From Bradyrhizobium sp. NAS80.1 (lineage in GTDB: Bacteria; Pseudomonadota; Alphaproteobacteria; Rhizobiales; Xanthobacteraceae): 64,000 bases of DNA. The stretch spans positions 1 to 64,000 of the forward strand of contig NZ_LGHL01000074.1 in the NCBI RefSeq assembly GCF_001908205.1, written 5' to 3'. Numbering within the stretch: the stretch's first letter is position 1; each line of letters begins with the position of its first letter. Position numbers and translations under genes: made by a program. This document shows positions 1-8,461 of this stretch, piece after piece. The notes under the pieces were generated by a model. The model saw nothing but the letters and a program-made list of their open reading frames with translations, searched no databases and was not told the origin of the DNA.

Positions 1-1423
1 CTTCCAGCGACAGTCCAAGCTCGCCGAGACCCAGCGCGACCGACCAGCCCAATTCGCTCATCAGTGCTCGGTTGCCAGCCACCACGACTTGTCCGTCTGC
101 ATTCCCTCGGATGCCGCGGCCGGGCAGAATCCGGACGTCGCCGATGACCACCGGGTCGAGGCCACGCGCTGCCGCCGCCTCCGTGATGGCATGGCCGAAG
201 CCATGTTCGGAATGGCGCTCCAGCCCGGCAGCCCGTGCGAGCACCTTATCGGCCACCACGTCGTCGGTTTCTATCCTCACAACATGTGCTCTGCCCGACG
301 TGAGCGTGCCCGTTTTGTCGAAAGCAACCAGGCGCGTGCGGGCAAGTTCTTCGAGCGCGCCAGGCTCTCGGACCAGGCAGCCTCGCCGCGCCAGCCGCCC
401 GATGCCGAGCGAGGTCGCAAGCGGGGCGGCAAGGCCTACAGCACACGGGCAGGCGATCACGAGCACGGAAAGACCGATGAGCAATGCCCGATCGAACGGC
501 AGCCACTGCGCCCAGTAGAGCACCGTCAGCACGCCGAGGGACAGAACCAGAGGGACGAAGACGCCGACGACGCGGTCGGCAAGGCGTTGGGTCGGACTGC
601 GCCGGCTCAGCGCGTCCCGCACCGATCGGCAAATCTGGGCCCATCGGGTCTCCGTCCCCGCACGATTGCTCCGGATCAAGAGCGGGCCGTCCATATTGAT
701 GGTGCCGGCGATGACCGGGGATCCGACGCCCTTCGGCACGAGGCGATTTTCTCCCGTTATCACAGCTTCGTCCGCGTGGGATTCGCCCTCCATCACCGTG
801 CCATCGAGGGGAATGCGCTCCCCTGGTCGCACCCGCACCAGCGTGCCGATGCCAACCTCCCGCACCGGACGGCGCGTCTCCAAGCTGCCTTCGACCACGG
901 TCGCGCACTCGCTCTCCGCGGCCAGCAGCGGTTCGAGGTTGCGGGCGGCTCGGGCGCGGCCTGCCGCCTCGAGATAGCGGCCTACGGTGAACAGCATCAG
1001 CACCATAGCAGCGGTATCAAAGTAGACGTGCGGGCCACGCTCGAGGACGGCAAATGCCGAATAGAGATAGGCGGTACCAACGCCAAGCACGATGAGCGCA
1101 GCGGACGTCACGTGCCCGTCGCGGGCCTCACGCCAAGTTTCTGCAAAGAATGGTCCGCCGAGAATAATGACAGCCGGCGTGGCGAACACCCAGAGAAGAA
1201 GATGAATCCAAGGAAGCAGCCTCGCATCGGCACCCGTAAACGCCCCTGCATATAGCAGCAGGCTGAACAGCATGATGTTCATGGACAGAAAAGCGCCCAC
1301 ACCGAGCCTGATGAGGAGCCACGCGGCTTCCCATTCCTCGCTCTTGCCGTTCTTCACCTGAAACGCGATGCAACAGCCATAGCAGCAGAATGCATGGCTC
1401 TCACCGTTCACTGTGCGCTGCAT
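1..1423 (-). CDS. Copper-type heavy-metal P1B-ATPase, 3' end cut by window edge
   Basis: Integral membrane ATPase expected to export a soft metal, probably Cu(I), from the cytoplasm. Seen on the minus strand: an N-terminal cysteine-rich metal-binding domain (CSHC at 1459-1448, then CCYGCC near 1390-1370), membrane segments, the actuator TGEN motif near 757-747, the membrane CPC metal site at 451-443 and the phosphorylation motif DKTGT from 319. The frame is open to base 1, so the ATP-binding GDGxND part lies outside the window. The first canonical start in frame is ATG 1423, but homology reaches at least to CSHC at 1459, and an in-frame TAA sits at 1513-1511 with no ATG, GTG or TTG between. 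The true start is therefore non-standard or was lost at the integration scar next door. Family assignment is secure; metal specificity is inferred from CPC. Confidence 0.88.
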   Translation of the reverse strand, partial: MQRTVNGESHAFCCYGCCIAFQVKNGKSEEWEAAWLLIRLGVGAFLSMNIMLFSLLLYAGAFTGADARLLPWIHLLLWVFATPAVIILGGPFFAETWREARDGHVTSAALIVLGVGTAYLYSAFAVLERGPHVYFDTAAMVLMLFTVGRYLEAAGRARAARNLEPLLAAESECATVVEGSLETRRPVREVGIGTLVRVRPGERIPLDGTVMEGESHADEAVITGENRLVPKGVGSPVIAGTINMDGPLLIRSNRAGTETRWAQICRSVRDALSRRSPTQRLADRVVGVFVPLVLSLGVLTVLYWAQWLPFDRALLIGLSVLVIACPCAVGLAAPLATSLGIGRLARRGCLVREPGALEELARTRLVAFDKTGTLTSGRAHVVRIETDDVVADKVLARAAGLERHSEHGFGHAITEAAAARGLDPVVIGDVRILPGRGIRGNADGQVVVAGNRALMSELGWSVALGLGELGLSLE

Positions 1424-1545
1424 CGCCCGTATGCCGACGGGAAGCAGGCAATGGCTGCACAGGATGCCGCCGTTGGAGATGCCGATCTCGCTCAGCAGGG
1501 CTTGATCCGATTATGGCGGAGATCATCGAAGCACATGCAGGAACC

Positions 1546-1755
1546 ATGGTTGACAATGATAACAACAAGCGGCGTCGGCTCATCGAGTTCAAGGACGGTT
1601 GCCGCTATGGCAAATTCGGAAAGACTAAGGCTTATGAGCTGATCGCCCACGATAGGATCAGGGCCTACAAGATGGGCGGCAAGACCATGATCGACCTCGA
1701 CAGCGTGGATGAATATCACGCTTCGCTGCCGAGAGTCGAAACGAGAGCAAGCTAG
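1546..1755 (+). CDS. AlpA/excisionase-like small DNA-binding protein
   Basis: A 69-residue protein with the pattern of MerR-like winged helix excisionases: a basic start, then GKTKAYELI (recognition helix), DRIRAYKMGGKTMID (wing) and a C-terminal DSVDEYHASLP helix. Such proteins act as directionality factors or regulators in integrative elements. An in-frame ATG at 1513 would add 11 residues; the 1546 ATG has AGGA just upstream, so I prefer it, without certainty. The gene diverges from the P-type ATPase and is followed by a decayed integrase on the opposite strand, which fits a remnant of an integrated element. Confidence 0.65.
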   Translation: MVDNDNNKRRRLIEFKDGCRYGKFGKTKAYELIAHDRIRAYKMGGKTMIDLDSVDEYHASLPRVETRAS

Positions 1756-1847
1756 GCCGCCGATCTGTGCAGCGAGACGGCGGGCGCACCGTCGCGCAGG
1801 CTGTCGAGGCGGCCAGACCAATGCTGAATTAAACGCTTGCGTTCGGC

Positions 1848-2119
1848 TCAATAGGCAGCACGGTTATAGATGCTGCGAATCTTGTTCTTGTCGTCATTGC
1901 CAAGCTGGCGCCGCACCACCTCGTCGCATCGCCGGTGCTTTTTTTCTTCGTGTCGCGGGCGAGTTGGGCTTCCATTACATCGCCGTCAAACGCGCCCTCC
2001 TCATTAAGCAGGGTCGACGCGGTCGAGCGGAAACCGTGCGTGCAGTGGTCGCCGCCGGAGCCAGTATCGCGGGCCATGATCCGCAGCGCCATGTCCAGTG
2101 TGTTGTCGGACATTGGCAC
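1848..2119 (-). pseudogene. Decayed tyrosine (P4-type) integrase, C-terminal remnant
   Basis: The minus strand encodes pieces typical of the C-terminus of P4-family phage integrases: MSDNTLDMALRIMA, then HGFRSTASTLLNEEGAFDGD and VMEAQLA. The frame then breaks. In a neighbouring frame the expected continuation NDDKNKIRSIYNRAAY appears and ends at a TGA (1850-1848) where family members continue with a Trp and a terminal helix. The N-terminal core-binding and catalytic parts are absent. The remnant cannot make a working recombinase; with the AlpA-like gene it marks an old integration event. Confidence 0.75.
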
Positions 2120-2126
2120 GCCATTG

Positions 2127-2253
2127 TCATTGGAAGTCCAGCAGATCGTGGATCAGCGTCGCGCGATTGGCGCTTTCGGCGTCGGTCTCGCGCGAAGCGA
2201 ACCAAGTCGCCCCCGAAGTCGTCCAGCTCGAGGTTTCGCTCGGCATCGTAGAT
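2127..2253 (-). pseudogene. Frameshifted fragment of a hypothetical protein
   Basis: Two frames together read YDAERNLELDDFGGDL followed by SRETDAESANRATLIHDLLD, ending at TGA 2129-2127. From memory this resembles the N-terminal part of a small uncharacterised rhizobial protein often found on integrated elements (pattern W-RETDE..D..TVI.DLL.GQY), broken by a frameshift. I cannot confirm the family without a search. It lies directly beside the integrase remnant and supports the reading of this region as a decayed insertion. Confidence 0.35.
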
Positions 2254-2445
2254 GCACGATGAATGGGGTACCCATAACTCTCCCCTGACCTCGCGATATT
2301 ATGCTCGGTCGAATTCGCCGGGATTTCGAGTAAGAGCTGGGTTCGATTCCGGTCGGAGCGATTGTGGAGATCTGAATGGCATGGGGCGGGCCTGCTGCCG
2401 CGGAGCCTGTTGTTGAATTTTTCTAGTTAGTGGCGTGCGTCAGCT

Positions 2446-2466
2446 TGTTGGTATTTCTGTTGGTAT
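2446..2466. repeat. Short direct repeat TGTTGGTAT x2
   Basis: TGTTGGTAT occurs at 2446-2454 and again at 2458-2466, a 12-base period, in an AT-rich stretch of otherwise GC-rich DNA. It is close to the integrase remnant and could be an arm-type integrase site or attachment-region residue. That role is a guess from position only. Confidence 0.4.
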
Positions 2467-2540
2467 CGACAGCAATAAGCGACAAAAATTATTGCAAATT
2501 CAATTGGTTGTAGTACTAGGCGATTGTCGGCCAGGGGCAC

Positions 2541-2613
2541 CAGCCTTCGCTGCTTCGCAGCTACGGCTGGGCAAGCCAGGCGCAATTCTATCGATGCGAA
2601 GCAGCGAAGGCTG
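2541..2613. repeat. 19-bp perfect inverted repeat with 35-base loop
   Basis: CAGCCTTCGCTGCTTCGCA at 2541-2559 is perfectly complementary to 2595-2613. No T-run follows, so it is not an ordinary terminator. It looks like a mobile palindromic intergenic element. The whole 2254-2730 gap contains this, the direct repeat at 2446 and no convincing gene. Confidence 0.7.
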
Positions 2614-2730
2614 TCCCGCCGAAGCCTTGGCGAAGGCGGACTGGTTCAACGATGAACCGTCCCCTCCCTAGCAATCGTTACATCCGCACTGTATGAGCCC
2701 TTAGCTTCTTCACTCACAGAAGAGGCTCAC

Positions 2731-3033
2731 ATGAACGACCTGCACGCGTGGCTTTCCGAACAGCACCACGGTTTGCGGACCTTCCGGATCTTTCAGCAAA
2801 AGCTCGAGACGCTCGGCCGGGACGATCCCGCCCAGCGCGGCCTGTGCCGCCTGTTGAGCGGTCTCGTCGGCAGCTATGTCGAGGCCTTCGACGAGGCCCC
2901 GCTGCCGGTCGAAATTGCTGACGGCGCCTATCACCGCCTGCTGACGCTGGTCGAGAGCATCGACTTCAAGGGTGATGCAAATCGCCGGCTCGCCGATATC
3001 AATCGCGTGGCAGGGAGCGAGCTCTGGCAGTGA
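2731..3033 (+). CDS. Small hypothetical protein
   Basis: A 100-residue, soluble, mostly helical protein with a clean start: GAAGAGG lies just upstream of ATG 2731. There is no signal peptide, membrane segment or Cys cluster. The composition (acidic, Leu-rich, spaced aromatic residues) and normal codon use argue for a real gene. I do not recognise the family. It stands at the border of the integration scar and is followed by another small gene on the same strand, so the two may be co-transcribed. Confidence 0.6.
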   Translation: MNDLHAWLSEQHHGLRTFRIFQQKLETLGRDDPAQRGLCRLLSGLVGSYVEAFDEAPLPVEIADGAYHRLLTLVESIDFKGDANRRLADINRVAGSELWQ

Positions 3034-3191
3034 CGCCGAGGCGCCGTCATGTGGCGGAGGCCGGCGCGCCGGATACGCCGTGCGGCACACGTCGCGCGCT
3101 TGCCGGCCCGGACCACCGCCAAGGCCTTCGACTTCACCGAGCCGGTACCTATATCCCGCAGTAACGCGTATCGATGCAGTGAGCAGCCTTG

Positions 3192-3425
3192 ATGGCCAGG
3201 AGACACACGACGGAAGCGGACGCCGACGACCTCCCCCGCTATTTCGTCTGGGTCCGAGGCCTCGAAGGCCCCGAGCCGCAGAAATGGATGGCGATGGATT
3301 TCGGCGTCGGTGACTGGAAGCGGCGGCTTGTACTGGCCTTTCTGGAGCTGCCGGAGGACGAACGGCGCCTGTCGCTGTCGATGCTGGCACGGCGCTATCC
3401 GCCGCCGAGGGAAGACGTTTTGTAA
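3192..3425 (+). CDS. Small hypothetical protein
   Basis: A 77-residue soluble protein starting MARRHTTEADADDLPRYFVW. A TTG directly precedes the chosen ATG 3192 and could also serve as start. The protein is charged, with a central KWMAMDFG segment and a helical C-terminus ending in PPPREDVL. No family is recognised. It lies 158 bases after the preceding hypothetical gene on the same strand. Codon use matches neighbouring chromosomal genes, which is the main reason to call it real. Confidence 0.5.
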   Translation: MARRHTTEADADDLPRYFVWVRGLEGPEPQKWMAMDFGVGDWKRRLVLAFLELPEDERRLSLSMLARRYPPPREDVL

Positions 3426-3484
3426 CACACCCCACGACAGGGCGGGATGATCGCGCGCGCCACGGCGAATAGAGGTTATCGGGG

Positions 3485-4117
3485 CTAGTTGTTATCGGAG
3501 CCAAACAGCATCATCCGCGGGAAGCCGCCGCGCGGGCGGCTGGCGACATACCGCGAATCGGAATCTTCGCGGATATTGCGCCCAACGTCATCCCAATCGG
3601 TGCCGTCGCGCATCCAGTGTTGCTCGCGGGAATCGTAACGGTGACGCTCGGCCCAGCGCTCGCGGCGCTCCGCCCGGCGCCGTTCGGACGCGGCACGCTT
3701 CACGTCGGAATCCTTGGCCCTGGCAATGGCATTGTCAGGTGAGGACACCGGCTCAGTCGAAGCCTGCTGTTCAGCGGGTGTTGCGGCCTGCAGGGGCGAT
3801 GCTGGTGCCGGCTTGAACTGCTCCTTGGGCGGCTCGACCACGGCCGCTTGCGAAGGCTGCGGCGCTGGCGATTCAGCGCTAGCCTGAGTGGTCTGCGTGC
3901 CCGGCCTTGCTTCGCCCTGTGCCTGGGCGGGCGCGGCAATCATTGCGCCGAAGGCTTGCGAGCCGGTGAGATATTGCACGCGCTCGGACGGCGCGGCGGC
4001 GTCAGTGCGCCACTCGATCCTGCTAGTATCGGTGCCCTGCTTGGGCGCGATCGGATTCATGATATTGCCGGCGACGATTGTTCCGGCACCGACGAAATAG
4101 GCTGTCGAGGCGTGCAT
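3485..4117 (-). CDS. Hypothetical exported or anchored Ala/Pro-rich protein
   Basis: A 210-residue protein. The N-terminus MHASTAYFVGAGTIVAGNIM is weakly hydrophobic and may be a signal or anchor. It is followed by an Ala/Pro/Gln-rich linker (about residues 60-130) and a basic Arg-rich C-terminal region with RRRAERRERWAERH (about 145-160) and several Trp/Tyr/Asp. The layout suggests a periplasmic or wall-facing linker protein. No catalytic motif or known family is visible. It runs in the same direction as the next anchored hypothetical gene upstream (4207-4944), 89 bases away. Confidence 0.55.
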   Translation of the reverse strand: MHASTAYFVGAGTIVAGNIMNPIAPKQGTDTSRIEWRTDAAAPSERVQYLTGSQAFGAMIAAPAQAQGEARPGTQTTQASAESPAPQPSQAAVVEPPKEQFKPAPASPLQAATPAEQQASTEPVSSPDNAIARAKDSDVKRAASERRRAERRERWAERHRYDSREQHWMRDGTDWDDVGRNIREDSDSRYVASRPRGGFPRMMLFGSDNN

Positions 4118-4206
4118 TGGTCCACTCCCTGTCTGGAGCGGGCAACGCCTGGGGATTGGCGGATGTTCCCGATGTGGAGCGGGGAGTCGCGGAAGGAGAC
4201 CGCGGG

Positions 4207-4944
4207 TCAGATTTGCTGCGCGACCTTCTCCAACCCGATGATGCGGGCGAGCTTGCGCACTTCCTCTTTCTGGTCGTCACGCAGCTGGAACAGCAGCGGC
4301 ATCGCGGCCGACTTCAACTGCTGGACCTCGTCGCAGTTCGGATCGATCGGCACGCCCGGCGCATTCGGATTGGAGAGCTTGTTTGCCGAGATCTTGCGGA
4401 CAACATTGCGCAGCGCGGTCTCGACCGAGGGCCAGTAATATTCTTGCGACGACGACAGCTTCAGGCGATCCCTGATGCCCGAGATCTGTGCGTCCGATAG
4501 CAGCGAATAGGATTTCTGCGGCTGCGGCTTGGCGACGACCTTCGGCTTGGCCGGGACTTCGACGGCGGGAACCTCTGCGGCAGCGGGCGCCTCAGACGCA
4601 CTTGCTTTCGGCATCGGAAGATCGGCGGGCGTCGCGGCGGCAAAGGCCTGGCGCAGCGGCTCGGTCAGCGCCGGCGCCTGTGCAAGCTGGTCGGCGGGCA
4701 CCTGCCCCGGCTCGATTGCCGCCGAGGCCAGTGCCAACGCCGGAACCAGACGGTCGGCCTTGGCGGCGCGGTTGGTCGCGAGCGGCTTCGGCGGGGCCTG
4801 CGTGATCATATCGGCGCTGACGCTGGGCACGCTGTCGCGGCCGAGAATGGCGGTGGCGGCGGCGCCGAGAACGAGGAAACAGGTCAGCGCGATGATGGTG
4901 ATGGCTCTGGACAAACGTCTCTCCGCGCCCAACTTCAAGTCCAT
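4207..4944 (-). CDS. Hypothetical single-pass membrane protein with periplasmic helical domain
   Basis: A 245-residue protein: basic N-terminus, one membrane segment (about residues 14-34, TIIALTCFLVLGAAATAIL), a long Ala/Pro/Lys linker to about residue 145, then a compact helical C-terminal domain with SLLSDAQISGIRDRLKLS and QEYYWPSVETALRNVV. The spacing of helices recalls Spy/CpxP-like or heavy-metal-resistance-type periplasmic domains, but that is only a resemblance. An inner-membrane-anchored periplasmic protein is the safe call. Confidence 0.65.
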   Translation of the reverse strand: MDLKLGAERRLSRAITIIALTCFLVLGAAATAILGRDSVPSVSADMITQAPPKPLATNRAAKADRLVPALALASAAIEPGQVPADQLAQAPALTEPLRQAFAAATPADLPMPKASASEAPAAAEVPAVEVPAKPKVVAKPQPQKSYSLLSDAQISGIRDRLKLSSSQEYYWPSVETALRNVVRKISANKLSNPNAPGVPIDPNCDEVQQLKSAAMPLLFQLRDDQKEEVRKLARIIGLEKVAQQI

Positions 4945-5046
4945 GTGATCACTGCCCGGAAACTGGGCGATAATTAAGGCTGTACCGTGCTATTGCGGCG
5001 GCAATCGCGCGGACCACGGCGACATCGCCCGGAAAAATCAACCAAA

Positions 5047-5295
5047 TCAGGCGGCTAGCGCCAGGTCGTAGGCATCCTGGATGTCGGCGACGATCTCGGA
5101 GGCTTCCCAGACCGCGCGCGGCTCGACCGATTGCAGCGTCACAGTCCAGTTGCCGCCCCGGCGGGTGCGGGGGACGCTGACGATGTCGAAGCGGACGTTG
5201 CGGCACAACGGATGACGGGCCAGCGCATGGGCGACGCGGACGCGGATTTCGTCCAGCGATGCCGCCGTCTTGGTGTTGAGAAACTCGAAGTCCAT
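5047..5295 (-). CDS. Small conserved-looking hypothetical protein
   Basis: An 82-residue soluble protein beginning MDFEFLNTKTAASLDEIRVR. It has an alternating helix-strand pattern (DEIRVRVAHALA, then VRFDIVSVPR and NWTVTLQSV) consistent with a small alpha/beta fold. No family is recognised. The start at 5295 has an acceptable purine-rich stretch upstream. It stands alone on the minus strand between the anchored protein gene and a dispersed repeat. Confidence 0.5.
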   Translation of the reverse strand: MDFEFLNTKTAASLDEIRVRVAHALARHPLCRNVRFDIVSVPRTRRGGNWTVTLQSVEPRAVWEASEIVADIQDAYDLALAA

Positions 5296-5419
5296 CGCCT
5301 GTCCCTCTCGGCCCCGATTGGCGGCCTCAAGGGGGATTCTTGGCGGGCGTTGGTTAATCTGCCGTTAAGTGCGGTGGACCGCGGGAGTGCGGGATTAACT
5401 GTGAACGGGATGACGGCGC

Positions 5420-5569
5420 CTCCTCTCCCTCTCCCCGTTCTGACGGAGAGAGGGCGGGGTGAGGGGCTGTCTCGGCAATCACAACAACAGTTTGACTCGC
5501 GGAGGCCCCCCTCACCCGCCGCGCGTTCCGCGCGTCGGCCTCTCCCCGCAGGCGGGGAGAGGCGAAGAA
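5420..5569. repeat. Dispersed intergenic repeat, family A (copy 1)
   Basis: A GC-rich partly palindromic element whose halves read CCTCTCCCTCTCCCCG near 5420 and GGCGGGGAGAGGCGAAG near 5550-5566, with CCCCTCACCC inside. The same arrangement occurs at 29941, 31614 and 41087 in this window. It lies directly after the stop of the nitronate monooxygenase gene. Confidence 0.8.
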
Positions 5570-5570
5570 C

Positions 5571-6557
5571 CTACCGCCCACCTGCCTCGCGATATTCCGC
5601 GAGGGTCCGCGCGACGAGATCGTCTACGGCAGGCACGTCCGTCACCCCCGACGTCGAGTGGCCGCCGCTCCAGATATCGCGCCAGCGCTTCGGGCGGTTC
5701 TCACGTGCGGTAACGTCGATGTCCTTGGCGATGTCGATCGCGCCACGCGCCGGCAGGTCGTCGGGATCGAGACCGGCAGCCACGATAGACGGCTTGAGCA
5801 TGCTGGTCTGCAAGCCCGTGAACGCCGTGGTGAGCAAAATGTCGTCGGCGCTGCTGTCGACCAGCATCCGCTTGTAGCGCTCGTCGGCCATGCTCTCGCG
5901 CGTGGCGATGAATTTGGTGCCCATATAGGCGAGATCGCAGCCAAGCACTTCGGCGGCAAGCAGCGCGCGACCGTCGCTGATGCCGCCCGCGAGCACGATG
6001 ATGCCATCATAGAACGCGCGCACGGCGCGGACGAAGGCGAACGGGTTGAGCCAGCCGGTCTGGCCGCCGGCCCCCGCGGTGAGCAGCACGAGCCCGTCGG
6101 CACCTGCTTCCGCCGCGCGCTCGGCATGGCGGATCGAGGCAACGTCGGCCAGCACCAGCGCGCCGGCATCGTGCAGCGGCTTCAACACCGGCGCGGGCGA
6201 ACCGACCGAGGTGATCACGATCTCCGGTCTGTGCTGCAGCAGCACGGCGAGATCCTGTTCCAGCCGCGCATTGGAGCGGTGCACGATCAGGTTCGGGCAG
6301 AGCTGCGCCGCCTTGCGGCCGGTATGCTCTTCGTGCTGCCGCAGCCGCGTTTCGATCTCGGTGAGCCACGCATGCAGTTGTTCCGTGCTGCGGCAATTGG
6401 CGGTGGGGAAGCTGCCGATCACGCCGTTGCGACAGGCCGCAACCATGAGTTCGACGCCCGACACCAGAAACATCGGCGCCGCGATCAAGGGCAGAGCGAG
6501 ACGATCGCGGAAATGTTGCAATCGATCGGATGTCACCCAAGCCTCCCTGTCACTCAT
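5571..6557 (-). CDS. Nitronate monooxygenase / 2-nitropropane dioxygenase family protein
   Basis: FMN-dependent TIM-barrel oxygenase (328 residues) related to enzymes that oxidise alkyl nitronates such as propionate-3-nitronate. Seen: N-terminal LPLIAAPMFLVSG, the barrel strand GADGLVLLTAGAGGQTG, the phosphate-binding AGGISDGRALLAAEVLGCD and MGTKFIATRES. Start ATG 6557 gives the usual N-terminus; longer in-frame starts would add a basic non-conserved extension. At the position where many family members, including the paralogue at 9546, have His after AGAGG, this protein has Gln, so its chemistry may differ. It diverges from an acyl-CoA ligase across 104 bases, suggesting a shared regulatory region. 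Confidence 0.85.
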   Translation of the reverse strand: MSDREAWVTSDRLQHFRDRLALPLIAAPMFLVSGVELMVAACRNGVIGSFPTANCRSTEQLHAWLTEIETRLRQHEEHTGRKAAQLCPNLIVHRSNARLEQDLAVLLQHRPEIVITSVGSPAPVLKPLHDAGALVLADVASIRHAERAAEAGADGLVLLTAGAGGQTGWLNPFAFVRAVRAFYDGIIVLAGGISDGRALLAAEVLGCDLAYMGTKFIATRESMADERYKRMLVDSSADDILLTTAFTGLQTSMLKPSIVAAGLDPDDLPARGAIDIAKDIDVTARENRPKRWRDIWSGGHSTSGVTDVPAVDDLVARTLAEYREAGGR

Positions 6558-6661
6558 GCCTCCCTGCGCGGGCTTTGTCGTTCCATCCCGCATTCTCTGT
6601 GCTAGCGTTGCGCGCAAACATTGGCACGCTAGACGCCGATGACAAAGCAACGAGGAAACAT

Positions 6662-8224
6662 ATGTCCGATCCGCTCCACGCATCGTCCCCGGCTTGCGCG
6701 CAGACGCTACGGGCGCTATCGCGCTATCCTGGCCGCACCGCGTTCGCGTGGCCCGGCGGATCGCTGAGCTATCAGGGCACCATCGACCTGATCGGGCGCA
6801 TCCAAGGTGTGTTCATTCGGCTCGGATTGCAGCCCGGCGCACGCGTCGCCTTCCTCACCGCCAACCGTGCCGACACCTGGTGCGCCGGCGTTGCGGCGCA
6901 ATTGTCGCGGCTCTGCATCACCTGGCTGCATCCTCTGGGATCGCAGTCGGACCAGCTGTTCCAGCTCGAGGATTCCGAAGCCGAGGTGCTGGTGGTCGAT
7001 GCAACCGCCTTCCGCGATCGCGGTGGCGAGCTCGCCGCGAGGGCGGGCCAGCTCAAGGCGGTCTTCACCATGGGCCCGGCCGACTATGGCGTCGACCTCT
7101 TGCAGGCGATCGAGATCGAAGGCCACGCCAGCGCGCTGTGCCTCGCCGGCCCTGACGATCTCGCCACGCTGAACTACACCGGCGGTACGACCGGCAAATC
7201 CAAGGGCGCATTGCGCTACCACCGGGAAAACGCTGGAGCTGCCGGCGCGATCCTCGCCGACTTCGAGATTCCGGAAGGAGCGCGCTATCTCACGGTCGCG
7301 CCGATTAGCCACGTCGCCGGCACGAAAGTGCTGCCGACCCTGATGCGCGGCGGCACCGTGCACATGCTCAAAGGCTTCGATCCCGAGGCGGTGCTGGCCA
7401 CGAGCGCGCGCGAGCGCATCAACTTCACGCTGTTCGTGCCGACCATGATCTACGTGCTGCTCGATCATCCCGCATTGAGCAAGACCGACCTCTCCTCGCT
7501 CGAGCTGGTGCTCTATGGTGCATCCGCGATGTCGCCGAGCCGGCTGATCGAGGGCATCGAGCGCATCGGCCCGGTGTTCTCGCAGCTCTATGGCCAGACC
7601 GAATGCTATCCCATCTCGGTGCTGCGCAAGGCGGATCACGATCCCAAAACGCCGGAGCTCTTCCTGTCCTGCGGCTTCCCGATCTCGGCCTGCGAGGTCA
7701 AGATCCTCGACGACAACGACCAGGAGGTGAAGACGGGCGAAGCCGGCGAGATCTGCGTGCGCGCTCCGCATGTCATGGCGGAATATTGGAAGCGGCCTGA
7801 CATCACCGCCGAGACGCTGAAGAATGGCTGGGTCCACACCGGCGACATCGCGCGCAAGGACGAACGCGGCTACATGTTCATCCTCGACCGCAAGAAAGAC
7901 ATGATCGTCTCCGGCGGCTTCAACATCTTTCCGCGCGAGGTCGAGGACGTGCTGTCGCAGCACGCGGATGTCGCGATGGTCGCGGTCGTCGGCATCCCCG
8001 ACGAGAAATGGGGCGAGGCGGTAACCGCGATCATCGTGCCGCGCGAGGGAACTCAACCCGACCCCGACGAGCTGATCAATCTCGTGAAAGCGCGAAAGGG
8101 CTCAGCGCATACGCCCAAGCAGATCCAGTTCGTCAAGCAATTGCCGATGACCGGGGTCGGCAAGGTCGACAAGAAGGTGCTGCGCGCGAGCTTCTGGAGC
8201 GGGCGGGACCGGATGGTGGGGTAA
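6662..8224 (+). CDS. AMP-dependent acyl-CoA synthetase (class I adenylating enzyme)
   Basis: A 520-residue enzyme that activates a carboxylic acid with ATP and joins it to CoA. Seen: the P-loop YTGGTTGKSKGALR, the A5 motif YGQTECYP, GEICVRAPHVMAEYW, the A8 hinge HTGDIARKDERGYMFILDRK, SGGFNIFPREVE and the C-terminal catalytic Lys region TGVGKVDKK. ATG 6662 follows AGGAAAC. Substrate cannot be read from sequence; an aromatic, short or medium-chain acid is possible. It diverges from a nitronate monooxygenase gene and is followed by a tiny membrane-peptide ORF. Confidence 0.9.
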   Translation: MSDPLHASSPACAQTLRALSRYPGRTAFAWPGGSLSYQGTIDLIGRIQGVFIRLGLQPGARVAFLTANRADTWCAGVAAQLSRLCITWLHPLGSQSDQLFQLEDSEAEVLVVDATAFRDRGGELAARAGQLKAVFTMGPADYGVDLLQAIEIEGHASALCLAGPDDLATLNYTGGTTGKSKGALRYHRENAGAAGAILADFEIPEGARYLTVAPISHVAGTKVLPTLMRGGTVHMLKGFDPEAVLATSARERINFTLFVPTMIYVLLDHPALSKTDLSSLELVLYGASAMSPSRLIEGIERIGPVFSQLYGQTECYPISVLRKADHDPKTPELFLSCGFPISACEVKILDDNDQEVKTGEAGEICVRAPHVMAEYWKRPDITAETLKNGWVHTGDIARKDERGYMFILDRKKDMIVSGGFNIFPREVEDVLSQHADVAMVAVVGIPDEKWGEAVTAIIVPREGTQPDPDELINLVKARKGSAHTPKQIQFVKQLPMTGVGKVDKKVLRASFWSGRDRMVG

Positions 8225-8362
8225 CCCCCCGGGATTTTACGGTGTCGATGTTGCCGCCGGACAACAGCGTCCAACGGAGTGCGCGCCCGCGATGGCCGCG
8301 CAATTGCAGGCGAATCAGGGAATCAACTAGACCGGTAGCGGGGCTGGGAAGCGGAGACTGAA

Positions 8363-8461
8363 ATGAGAGTCGCTTCCCTGGAAAGTGCGTTGGCTGCGAT
8401 CACGTTGATCACGGCTATCATCGTTGTGCTGTGGGAGATCAAGATCTTCTACGGCGTGTGA
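8363..8461 (+). CDS. Putative 32-residue single-pass membrane microprotein
   Basis: A short ORF of 32 residues, nearly all one membrane helix: MRVASLESALAAITLITAII, then VVLWEIKIFYGV. AGCGGAG lies about 6 bases upstream as a possible ribosome binding site. Hydrophobic core, flanking charges and good codons support translation, but length gives little statistical weight. It sits 138 bases after an acyl-CoA ligase, same strand. Function unknown. Confidence 0.4.
   Translation: MRVASLESALAAITLITAIIVVLWEIKIFYGV

Noticed and set aside
89..1255. Long open frame on the plus strand opposite the P-type ATPase
   Set aside because: Arg/His-rich shadow with no domain; the minus strand shows the clear ATPase motifs.
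2336..2362. tRNA T-arm-like sequence (GGGTTCGATTCCGGTC)
   Set aside because: The stem does not pair properly and no acceptor, D or anticodon arm is present; at most an att-site relic.
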